Of a DNA stretch of 64,000 nucleotides, positions 46,197-57,359 are shown piece after piece. Origin of the DNA: Berberis thunbergii. Taxonomy: Eukaryota; Streptophyta; Magnoliopsida; Ranunculales; Berberidaceae. The position numbers were made by a program, and so were the translations under genes. The notes under the pieces are model-generated. The model did no database searches, had not been told where the DNA came from, and worked only from the letters and a program-made list of their open reading frames with translations. The stretch is from positions 248,001-312,000 of the forward strand of contig QNQO01000813.1 in assembly GCA_003290165.1 (NCBI GenBank). Direction: 5' to 3'. Each line of letters begins with the position of its first letter. The stretch's first letter is position 1.

Positions 46197-46656
46197 GTCA
46201 CGACCCTTCCTTACATTCCCTATCGAGCTTCCAACAACACCATCTCCAACTCCACTCTTCTCACCTTCTTCTTCTTTCCGTGCAATTAAACCACCTCCCA
46301 ACACAAACCTGCCTCTTTTCCTCCTATGCACCCACCTCCAAAGAAGCCAAACAAGTCCATGCTTTGATGATCAAATCCTCTCAATTCTCTAGCTAAAAAG
46401 GTTCTCAATTAAGTTCATGAACCATACCCATTTCTGTGGAACACTCTCATTAGATGTGATATTAACAAGAATACTTTTTTCAATGCAATTGTTCTGTTTG
46501 ATCGACTGTTACACACTACTTTTGTACAATCTGATTACTTTACATTTACTTTTGTTCTCAAAACTTATACCCAATTGCATGATTTAGATATGGATAGGCA
46601 AGTACATTGTCAAGTGCTTAAGTTTGAGCTTGATAGTGAAGCTTATGTTAGAAATA
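46197..46656 (+). pseudogene. PPR-DYW pseudogene, N-terminal segment
   Basis: Starts at an ATG (MSRPFLTFPIELPTTPSPTP), a Ser/Thr/Pro-rich start that could be an organelle-targeting region. After frame changes the DNA encodes KQVHALMIKSSQF-like and DRQVHCQVLKFELDSEAYVR segments, classic PLS-class PPR repeats. It is cut at 46657 by a retrotransposon and continues at 49725. The four pieces (46197-46656, 49725-50024, 50516-50601, 50911-51803) were once one intronless gene for an organelle RNA-editing factor. Confidence 0.78.
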
Positions 46657-49600
46657 TGATGTAATTATGATAATTATATTAGCAATAGTAGTATTTTAAG
46701 CAATATTAGTTAGTTTAATATTATTGTAATAGGGTTTCCAATTATGACATTGCTTCTTAATAGGTTCATTGTAATTAGTTGATTGATTAAAAGAAGTTTA
46801 TTTCATTTATTTATCATTGACTTATTTTGTCGTTCAATTTGTTTTACTTTATTTCACGCATTATCTTTCAATTTCTATTATTTCAAATATTTTATTCTAT
46901 CAATTGGTATCAAAGCCGAATGGTTCTTTGTTATTTTGTTAGATTTGAAAGAATATTAAGATTGAAAATTTAGTTTAAGATTGAAGTTGAGAAGAGAAGA
47001 TATCATCATCACTGCCATACTCGGAATCGGGTAATTGTCGATGACCCAACACAGCTACTTCAGGTCGGACCTCATCGCCACGTTCATAAGCGCCACAGAT
47101 CATACCATTTTCGTCGCCCCGGTTGCAGGGATAGTCGATCGTTGTGATCCAACAGTCCATCAATCGACCTACCACAATTGTCAATTGTTAATTGTCCAAG
47201 TCATCAACAGTCATAAGCTCAAAACTTTCCTTTCTTTTGTTGCCAGTAGTGGGGGGAGAAAACACACTTTTTTTAAAATTTAAACAAGTCCTCTAGCCTT
47301 TTATACTTAAGTTCATGGCCCCCCAACAACTATTTACACCCAAGATCTTATGAGAGCACCCCACCTGTGAGCAAAATTAAATAAAAAAAAAAACAAATTG
47401 AATGAGCCATATTATGACCGTGTGTATACTTCATCCCCAACCCCCATCTACTAGTGATGTACATTGCACTACCCACTCCACTATGATGCAGGTTGAGATA
47501 GACTCGACTTGGAACAAAATTGCAGAAATATACTGTAAAATGCACAAGATAGCTACCGACAAGCTTCGAGAACTTTAGACGCTATTGGATGCAGATGACA
47601 TTGCCTGGACGTGTGAATATCAGGTTGAGCCCAACTGTTTATCAGAGTCCATCCCACTTTTTTAGGAAGTTCAGGGCACCGGTAAACACACTCGATTTTC
47701 GACTTGTGGGTCATTTCACTTGTGCGACTTCTTTACCATTTGTTTAGCAAACAGAGGATGTTCCTACAGAGGCAGACACAATGATCGACAATGATTATGC
47801 TGATCCATATTGAAACATTTTTGTAGCACGAACTTATGAGCAGAAGTCTCTCAGATTTATTGTAGTTTCCAGTTCTTTGAGTCACCTTGGTTTCTTTTTA
47901 AGTTGGTTCTTCGACTTTTAGCCAGTGTGTATCGTGGCAAGTTTCGGGAAAATCTACTTCGAGTGCACTTTGCCTTATGTTCAGTGACTGGTTACTTGTG
48001 TTCATTAGACTTTTTCGACTTTAAGCTCGAGGATGGGCTTCTTCAACCCGAGGAGGTTGATGTAATTAGGATATTTAATAATATTAGCAATGTTAGTATT
48101 TTAGGTAGTATTAGGAATTTTCTAGTATTATGTATTCCAATTAGGACATTGCTTCCTATTAGGTTTACGGTTTGCATTTTATAAATAAGAGCGTATGTAG
48201 TTCATTGTAATTAGTTGATATATGAAAGAAGTTTATTTTGTTTATTTTTCGTTGATTTATTTTGTCGTTCAATTTATTTTATTTTATTTTATTTCTAGCA
48301 TCATCTTTCAATTTCCATTATTCCACATGTTTTATTTTATCAAATTTTATCATGGCCTAACGATTCTTTGTTATTTGGTTCGATTTGAAAAAAAAAAAAG
48401 ATTGGAGATTGGGTTTAAGATTAAAATTGAGAAGAGAAGATATTGCCATCACTGCGATACTCAGATCAGAGTAATCGCCGAAGACTCGCCATTGGGACTT
48501 CGAGCCAGATCTCATCGCCACATTCGCAAACGCCACAAATAATACCATCTTTGTCACCCCTGTTACCATCGCCAATATGCATTTTGTCGCAGGCCTCATG
48601 GACAGTCAATCGCCACGATCCAACTGTCTATCAATCGACTAACCACAGTCAATGATCCAACTCATCAACAGTCGACCATTCAAATCATAAACAATCACAA
48701 ATTTGAACCTTCCCCTTTCTTTTGTTGCCAGTCGTGTGGGGGGTGGAGAACACTTTTTTTGAATTTCTAAACAAGTCCCCTGGCCATTTGATACTTAAGT
48801 CTCTGGTCTTCAGTAGCTATTTACACTCTAGATCTTATGAGATCACCCCACATGTGAGCAAAATTTTAAAAACAAAAATGAGTTACCCATATTATGACGC
48901 ATACCTATCATATACTCCATCCCCACCCCCATCTGCTAGTGATGTACACCCTACTAGCCCCTCTACTATGATGCAGGTTGAGATAGACTCGACTACGACT
49001 TGGAACAAAATTGCAAAAATATATCAAGAACCGCAGAAGACAACCTACAAGCTTTTTTACTTGTGGGTCATTTGACTGTCACACACACTCAATTTTTTAC
49101 TTGTGGGTCATTTGACTTGTGCGACTTATTTTCCACTTTTGAGCAAACAGAGGATGTTCCTACAGCCACAAACATAGTGAGTGATGAGGATTATGTTGAT
49201 CTGTATTGAAACATTTTTGTGGCACGAGCTTATGTCCATGCGTCTTCTTAGGTTTATTGTAGCTTCCAATTCTTTAAGTCGCTTTGGTATATTTCTAAGT
49301 TGGTTCCTTGGCTTTCAGCAGTGTGTATCGTGGCAAGTTTTAGTGAAGACTACTTCGAGTGCACTTCGCCTTATGTTCAATGATCAGTTTCATGTGCTCA
49401 TCAGACTTTTTCGACTATAGCTCGAGGACGAGCTTCTTCAACCCAAAGAGGCTGATGTAATTAGGATATTTAATAATATTAGAAATAGTAGTATTTTAGG
49501 CAGTATTAGAAATTCTGATATTACTGTATAGAGTTTCCAATTTGGACATTGCTTCCTATTAGGTTTACGGTTTGCTTTTTATAAATAGGAGTGTAGTTAG

Positions 49601-49722
49601 TTTATTGTAATTATTTGATTGATATTTATTTTTTTATTTATCGTTTAGTTCATTCATCGTTTATTTACTTTGTCATTCAATTTATTTTATTTTATTTTAT
49701 TTCGAGCATTATCTTTCAATTT
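46657..49722 (+). mobile_element. Non-autonomous LTR retrotransposon tandem with three LTRs
   Basis: Three related LTRs (46657-46902, 48058-48342, 49453-49722) alternate with two related interiors (46903-48057 and 48343-49452): LTR-interior-LTR-interior-LTR. Each LTR starts TGATGTAATTA and includes CAATT.GGACATTGCTTCCT. The interiors share GAGAAGAGAAGATAT and CTATGATGCAGGTTGAGATA. The primer site TGGTATCAAAGC (46905-46916, one change from the Met complement) is clear in the first unit and degraded in the second. No coding domain is found. The last LTR lacks about 30 bp at its right edge. It sits inside the PPR gene. Confidence 0.88.
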
Positions 49723-49724
49723 AG

Positions 49725-50024
49725 TATGTTGGAGTGTTATGCTGGAGGCTTTAAATAAATTGTTTGATGAATTGCATGTAGGAGATGTAGTATCTTTGAA
49801 CACCGTGATTGCTTTTTATTTGCAAGTAGGTGAATTTATAGAGGCGGTTGAGATGTGTCTACAGATGTGTGCTACTGGAGAATGTCCCAATCGTGTGATT
49901 TTTGTTAGTGTTTTGCCAGCGATTGCATATTTGGGAGCATTGGCACAAGGGAGGTGGATTAATCCTTATATTGATAAGAATGGTATTGAAGTTGGTGATA
50001 ACCTTGGTTCGGCACTTATTAGCA
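49725..50024 (+). pseudogene. PPR-DYW pseudogene, middle segment
   Basis: Open stretch encoding LNKLFDELHVGDVVSLNTVI, FIEAVEMCLQMCATGECPNR and VLPAIAYLGALAQGRWINPY: consecutive PPR units of the P, L and S types. The usual LFDEM and VVSWNTVI motifs have changed to LFDEL and VVSLNTVI. It ends at an inserted AT-rich block at 50025. Confidence 0.88.
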
Positions 50025-50515
50025 AGGATTATGATTTCATTTTTTCGAGTTAATTTCGGTCTCCTAATTTTAAGAAATATTTCGGTGTATAAAGAGAAAA
50101 AAAAAGTAAAAATTTCGAATATACATGAAATATAAATAATGCATTTTGAGGGTATATGAAATATGTGAAAAATGCAAAAGTAAATCAATCTATTGAACAC
50201 ATTAAATGAATCCTAAATACAGGAAATGAATACATAATTAGAAAATCAGAAGGGGTTCAAAAAACAATAAATAATTAGAAGAAATGATAATTAGAAAAAA
50301 CTTGAAATTACAAAAAAAAAAAAAAACACTCTGAAATTTGTCGAAACAGCCTTTAAAAATGAAATTTTGGACACTAAGTTTTGTGTTTTTGGTGAAAAAC
50401 CGAATTTTACGAAAAAATTTTAAAAAAAAACCTCAAAAAAATGTAAATTTATATTTCGCCTTTTTTTCTTTTCGTAATTCAAAAAACCTAAACTTTCATG
50501 AAAACTCATTCCATG
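50025..50515. mobile_element. 491-bp AT-rich insertion with 10-bp flanking duplication
   Basis: CTTATTAGCA is found at 50015-50024 and 50516-50525 and bounds the block. Removing it restores the PPR order LIS-NAKRGCLEGVV. The block is AT-rich with A-runs near 50313 and is non-coding. A 10-bp duplication would fit a Mutator-type MITE, but terminal inverted repeats are not convincing, so the class stays open. Confidence 0.65.
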
Positions 50516-50601
50516 CTTATTAGCATGAATGCTAAGCGTGGGTGTTTAGAAGGTGTTGTGCAAACATTCAATAAGGTGAAAAAGAAAAGCGTGGACACTT
50601 A
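50516..50601 (+). pseudogene. PPR-DYW pseudogene, short segment
   Basis: Encodes NAKRGCLEGVVQTFNKVKKK and SVDT, one PPR unit lying between the AT-rich insertion and the Harbinger MITE. It continues directly at 50911 with NVMIYGLASNGQ. Confidence 0.82.
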
Positions 50602-50910
50602 GGGTGTGTTTGGTTGCATAGAATCTAGAATCCATGAGGGGACCCCTACATTTTAGGCTAAATTGATGTATCACTCCACATCCACCATTTGGTTTTGTGA
50701 TCAATGGTGGGAATGGAAACCCCATTAACATGAGAATCAGATGCCTTGGGGGACCAAGAAGTGAGATTCCCATGTTCATGGGACTTTCATTCCCACCATT
50801 GATTACAAAATCAAATGGTAGATGTGGAGTGATATATCAATTTAGCCTAAAATGTAGGGGTCCCCTCATGAATTCTCATGGCATAGGATTCCATGCAACC
50901 AAACACACCC
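50602..50910. mobile_element. PIF/Harbinger (Tourist-like) MITE
   Basis: A 309-bp near-perfect fold-back: starts GGGTGTGTTTGGTTGCAT and ends ATGCAACCAAACACACCC. The 3-bp target duplication TTA is present at 50599-50601 and 50911-50913, as made by PIF/Harbinger. Inner halves also mirror each other (CATTTTAGGCTAAATTGAT and its complement). It interrupts the PPR frame; non-coding. Confidence 0.95.
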
Positions 50911-51803
50911 TTAGAATGTCATGATCTATGGCTTAGCTTCAAATGGTCAGAGCTTGAAAGCGATCCAACTCTTCTCCACGATGGAATCTGTAGGAATGAG
51001 GCCCAATGCAATAACATTTGCGTGTGATGTGAATTGAATGCCTGTAGTCATGGACGGTTGGTTAAAGAAGGTTTAGGTTGTTTTAAAAAGATGATTGAGG
51101 TTTATGGTATCGAGCCATACATTGAACATTATGGGCGCATGAATGACCTCTTTGGCCGTGCAGAGTTCTTTGATAAAGCAGAGGAGATGATAAGAACCAT
51201 GCCAGTGAAACCAGACATAGTTATGTGGGCGGCTTTATCAGCCTCTTATAGAATTCACAAAAAATGGGGGAACAAGCTTCAACTTGTTGACCTTGCCCCG
51301 GATGACCATGCAAGCTATGTTTTACTATCGAACATTTATGCGATGGCTAATAATTGGGAAGGAGTTAACAATGTTAGGAGAATGACGCGAGAGAGAGAGT
51401 TATAAAGAAACCACCTGGGTGTGGTTTAATTGAATTGGATGGGTTGTTCATGAGTTTGTGGTTGGGGACACAAGTAATTCCTGGAAGAATTAGATTTACA
51501 ATATACTGAAAGAAATGGAAGAAAGATTAAAGCTTTCTGGAAATGAACCTGATACTGATCGAGTATTGTTGGGTATAGACTAAAATGAATCACCACAGTG
51601 AAAAGTTAGCAGTTGCCTTTGGGTTCATCAGCATAACCCCCAGGACAACCATCCTTGTAGTGAAAAATCTTCGTGTCTTCAGTAATTCTCATTCGATGAT
51701 GAAGCTTCTCTGAAAGATTTATAGCCGTGATTTAATCATCAGAGATTCAAATCGGTTTCACCATTTTAGAGATGGTTCATGTTATTGCATGGACTATTCG
51801 TAA
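50911..51803 (+). pseudogene. PPR-DYW pseudogene, C-terminal E and DYW segment
   Basis: NVMIYGLASNGQSLKAIQLF and MRPNAITFA are PPR repeats. 51034-51405 gives YGIEPYIEHYGRMNDLFGRA, MPVKPDIVMWAALSAS and HASYVLLSNIYAMANNWEGV, the E and E+ motifs. A DYW cytidine-deaminase domain follows in broken frames: HSEKLAVAFGFI keeps the HxE motif, but the zinc CxxC site reads VFSNSH instead of a VCSDCH-like form, and the last residues are MDYS instead of DYW. Loss of the zinc ligands, several stops and four breaks make it inactive. Confidence 0.88.
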
Positions 51804-52236
51804 AATTTAACAATCCAAAAGTACCTTTTTACCTTACACAAGCTAGCACTGCCATGTTAAAAAACATTGCATATAAACGCCATAAATTGGTTGGGGAAAA
51901 CCAATTCGGGTACTATTTGCCAAAAACAGTGAACTAAACCTCAGCTGAGATGGTTGTGGTCATTGGTCCCGGAATGAGTCACTACTAATCACTATCAGAG
52001 TGGATGTGCAGTATGAAAAACACTGACTGCTAATACCATTTTCCTTCTTTTTCTGTAGTTCAAAATAGTTTTCATGAATGAAAAAAAGTTCAAATAATTC
52101 CTGCAGTAACAAAGTAAAATTTTATATCTTACAAATATTTTCCAAGTACAAAAATTGTTGTTTAGCTAAGATTTGGTTTCCCGATATTTCACCATACATT
52201 AAACCAGCTTAGCCTTTTCCCTCTTTTGGTCCGTTT
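51804..52236. other. Spacer between PPR pseudogene and CTF4
   Basis: About 430 bp between the convergent PPR pseudogene and CTF4. AT-rich; contains the 3' untranslated region of CTF4 on the minus strand, with no strong feature seen. Confidence 0.5.
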
Positions 52237-55200
52237 CTAAGATTGAAATCTGTTTTTATTTATCAAGTGGTGTGTACTGCCATTGCTATTTTTCATATTC
52301 TTCAAAGAGTCGAATAGAGAGGGCTTCTCCTTGTTGTTTGGTGCTTTTGCAAATGGATTGACTGGCCGAAGAACCTGAGCCGGACTACCTTCTTCCATTG
52401 TGTTATTTTCAATTGCACTCTTATTCTTAGAATTGCAAAGAGAACGGCTATCCTCTCTGTTGGATGTCATCATACTACTAGGGCGACTAATCTGGGCAGT
52501 ACTGGACCCTTCCTTTGTATTCCTCTCAGTTGTAGTTCTATCAGGCTCCATCTTCTCCCCTCCCACTTTGGTTCTCCCTTCTGCTTTCTCTTGTTTCTTT
52601 AACAGAGGTGAAAACATCTGTGGAGAAGCTGGTTCAGTTTCAGGTGCTGATGCTTTCTGTTTAGCCACTGTTCTGAGCTGTCGTACTTCAACACTTCTTG
52701 TCTGCACTGCCTCTAATGTCATACTCGGCTGTGCAATTGCCTCCATGGTTTCATTATGCAGCCTTTCCTATTAATAGGCATGAAAAAACAATTGATTGTG
52801 GTTATTGTTTATATTAAACACAGGCACACTTACAAGCATAAAACATAAATTGTAGGTATGACTTATTCAGGGTTACCTCCAGTATTGCACTGAAACGCTC
52901 AGCCAAAGCTGGAAGCTTCTGCAAAGTAACAAACTTTATTGCCATTCTAATTGAGCTCTCCAATGTTAGAAGTCCCACAAATTGAGTAGCCAGCGCAAAC
53001 TTATTCGCTGAAACATACAGTGAAGAATTATCACTTTTCCAGTCAGGTAGCTCCTCACTTCCTATCATGTAATAAGGGTTAAGTTCTCACCATTGCAACA
53101 AGCTTCCATTAGTTTTAGAATGCATTTGTCAAGAGACTTTTCCAGACTGAATGCTCTGTCTTCCTCTTTAGTGGCAATGTCCAATCCCGCAGCAACCATT
53201 TCTTCAATCTTCTTTTGAGTCTGCAGTGTTGTATGTGCAATTGCAAAAAATCAGCTGTATGTAACAAAACATATTACAATATCGAACTTATTCCCCAACT
53301 GTCGTGTAAGTAAATTCAAACAGACTGCCTAGTACAAACTAGGTCACTCACAATAGAACGACCTGCCATCTTTTTTATTAATGGTCCATTATATTTTTAA
53401 TTTTATTGGGACAAACCAATAAAAAGAAGTGTATGTTAATGGTTTCTAGTATTATGTATTAGGATGTAAGAAATAACAAACCAAGAAACTGGATTCACTA
53501 TTTCCAACTTTTGAACACCTCAACATCCCCCAAAATCAAGCAATACTGTCAAGATACAAAAATTATAAGAGAACCTGAGTTATTTTATACTAATCTTTCC
53601 TGGAATTAAGGAAAGAGAGAATGTCATCAAAGAGCTGGTGCAATCATGTCTAGAAACTTGTGATTATTGAGATTGCGCCTTTTATGACTAGATGACATGC
53701 TTAGTTTAATGTGGCATGGCAAAAGTTCTAAATTTGAATCAAAATTTACAACAGGGATAGGACAAACCTGTGAGACATGTAACATGTTCATTATGAACTC
53801 CTTTTCAAGATGACATGCTCCAATATCAGATGACATAAGAGGCAATGAAAGACTTAGTGGGGTGAGTACTGGCTTGGGGGATACCTGGACAGTTTAACCA
53901 ACTGTTAGAAACATGTTGAAAGTGCAACATATGAGAGGGCGGGGGGGAACGACATGTATCAAAGGCATAGTACTTGTGGATATGAATCAGGGGATTTGCA
54001 GACAATGCAAAACAACTTCGTGGCATTAAGTCCAACTACCCAATAGCTTACATCAGACTCCTCTTTACCACCGCTGCAAGTTTACACAGAGTTTGAAACT
54101 TAAGACGAGATAATAGGATAGGAGACTCCTATGTTGAAGAATAATGATACAATAAAGCACAGATGAGGGATAATGTACGTGAAGACTGGAATCCAACTGC
54201 CGCCGAATTCATTTGTGAATACTCTCAGCACTCCCTACATGATAGTTACCAAAATCAGATACAATCCTAAAAAAATGATAATGATGAATGTACATTAACC
54301 TCTACAGACCTTAGAATCATATGAACTTATTTGGCCTTCCTCACTGAACCCAAGCCATGACAGTCGTGAACCAGGAGTCAGGGGAAGGCGACCTCTGAAT
54401 GGCTGGGTTCCATTGGAAATGTTAAACACTGTCAATTCCAGCACCTGCAGGTCAAGTAAATAATGTAGTAATATCCAAAATCTATTTGGAGAGTGAGGGG
54501 GAGGAACATGGGGTTTAATGCTCCTAAGCACAAGCTAAGCTTAGAACCACAAGGATCCTGCTCATCATATAAGGATATTTGGTACATGTCTTACTACCAA
54601 AAAAATGAAGATTACACAGAACATATTCCACATATCCACAACATCTACCTTGTATTTTTGTTTTGGCCAAAAGTGAAGTCCATTAAGGAATAACTACTCT
54701 CCAGATAGAAATTATGCCTTTCGTGACCAAATGACTGAATAAGACTAATGCTTTATTTACTACCAATAAGTATATCCTTTTAGTCCACATCAATGTAAAT
54801 CGAACAAACCCCATTTAAGAACTTCCAAGGCTGAAAAATCAGCAAAAACCTCTTGGAGTTTGATTCATGCTTGTGGACACAAATCGGAACTACTGAGGCC
54901 GATCTGATAGCAAAACGAATATCATAGTTTCTCACAAACAAACAAAACAAAACAAAACAAAACCTGATCATCTGAAGGAAAGTGGTGGAAAGCATGAGTA
55001 ACCACAGCCAGTTCATCCTTATAGCCTGAGGTAGTCACTACTGGACCATCAAGGGAGACAACATGCCTCTGCATCAAGATGCAAAATGATCAGATAAGCA
55101 AGGTAAAAAACTGATTATTATCACTTGAAAGATATTATGAAGAAGATATGAGAGTGAAAACGTCATTTTCAAAAATATCCAAGATGAGATAATCTTTTTT

Positions 55201-57288
55201 TATAAGATGGAAAATAGATATTGATTTTACAACAGAAGCAGTGAAAGCATGTAAATTCCTAATATTTTGACACGCCCAAGCTGAACAATAACCTAAGAGT
55301 TATGAAGTGGCTAAGTTCAAAACGGCTTTCACCAGAACTACACATGATATTTAACAGAATTGTGTCTTTCAAATTGCTAAGCATATAAAGCATGAAGTTA
55401 TGAAACAGCATAACAATCAAACAGACAGTCCACAATAAACATGATTCCAAATGAAAAATGCCTTATTGATTTACCCTTGCAGGTCTGTAAAGAAGAAAGG
55501 GAAATAGATTTATACAAGTAGTAGATGTCTGAAAAGAAAGAAGAATGTGAGCATTGACTCATTGAGTAAGAACCATAAGTAGAGAAGTAACGCAGAAAAT
55601 AGTCAGTGCAGAAGAGCTTCCAATTGTTGGGGTTGCAATCAACTGAGATATTTCAAATTATGGAAAACAAAAAAGAATTTGTGTAGTCCAGTTTCTTCAT
55701 CACTTTCACGTGGTACAGGAAGAATACGATATGCACAAAGAATTTTGTTCTGAGATAAAGTAATAAATAAAGAATCTTGAAGGTACAAGCTTTGACAAAA
55801 AAAAAATCTGCCTTCTCTATGTGTCATCTTTTTCAGCGTCACTTAAAGTTTGGCCTGAGAAGTAACTACAGGGCTTTTACTCGATGACTAGACGAATCCC
55901 CAAGGGGTATCTTAGAACCTAATCATTCAATAAGGTGTAATGATGATGAGGGTGGTTATTCAGTTCATCAGCTCAAAAGAAAAAGAAGAGAAAATGTATT
56001 AAAAGTTTAAAGAACAAAACAAAAAAGAAAGGAAAAAAAATAAGGAATTGGACAGGCATGTTCAAGAAGCGCATGGTTTTCTAGCCTTGTAATTAGGTTT
56101 ACTAGCATGTAATGGATCATAAATTGACAAATTACGAGTAGTAAACCTGCATGCCAGCATCAGTAAAGATGCGGAGGTAATTAAGACTTGTAACAGCAGC
56201 TACCCAACCAGAGCCAAGGGCGACAGCCTTCACTTCTTCCTTTGCTGCAGACTGCATTGACCACTAGATTCATAGACATAATTACTGTGTCAGTTGATAG
56301 TGAAAGCTTCAAATAAGTTGAACATAAAATTTAATACTGGTGTAAGTATCAGTCACATTACTAGGAAGCACAGACTCTCGGAAAAACCCTCCGAATCCTA
56401 GTAAAATGCATGTAGGATACGGATACGCGAGCGACACGTGGTGGACACGTATCCGACACGCTGTCAACGTGCGGTCAACTTGACTTGGTCCAGACACGGT
56501 CTGGATTCGGTTGCAAATAATAATTTTTTTTTCAAGATCTTAATAAGATTGAACGGATGAGATTAAAAGCCCTAATTCCTCTCCCTATTTCATCTTTGTC
56601 AAACCACAAACCCAACCATTTGCAGAGAGAAGGAGGAACCGAGGAAGAAAAGAAAAAAGGAAGAGGAACCGAGCAGTCGATCGATTGAGAGAGATCAGTC
56701 GACTGGGAGACAGACACCAAGCCAGAAAGATCGAGCAGGGAGAGAAACACCGAGCCAGAGAGATCGAGCGATCGACTGAGAGAGATCAATCGATCGACTA
56801 AGCCAGAGAGATCAGTTGACTGGGAGAGAGATCGAGCAGGGAAAGATCAATCGACTGAGAGAGATCAGTCGATCGACTGAACCAGAGAGATTAGTCGACT
56901 GGGAGAGAGAGATCGAGCACAGAAAGAAACCGAGCCAGAGAGATCAGTCGACTGGGAGAGATCGAGCACAGAGAGAAACCGAGCCAAAGAGATCGACTTT
57001 TCTTCACTGGAAACCAACAGATTGGTTTGTTTTTCTTTTTCTTCTTCTTCAGGGTTTTGGGATCATGACAGAGACAGATACAGAGAGATCATATTTGTTT
57101 GGGGGAAAAGAAAGGGATTGAAAATGTCATTTCAACCTAACAAAGGAGAAGATTAGGAAAAAGGAAAGGTTGGGTTGGGGACAAGATAAGAGAGAAATAA
57201 ATGCAAAAAGTAACACGCTGGTTTTCATTCTTTGTGCAGGTCTCACATGTCACGTTGTCTCAAAACTTGCAAAGATATATTGAGCATT

Positions 57289-57359
<71 letters not shown>

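Noticed and set aside
46045..46392. 115-codon plus-strand frame as a separate gene
   Set aside because: Its inner part is the start of the PPR pseudogene; the upstream extension has no coding similarity.
56532..57121. Ser/Leu-rich and Arg/Glu-rich frames in CTF4 intron 3
   Set aside because: They translate the GATCGA minisatellite of the intronic hAT-like element.
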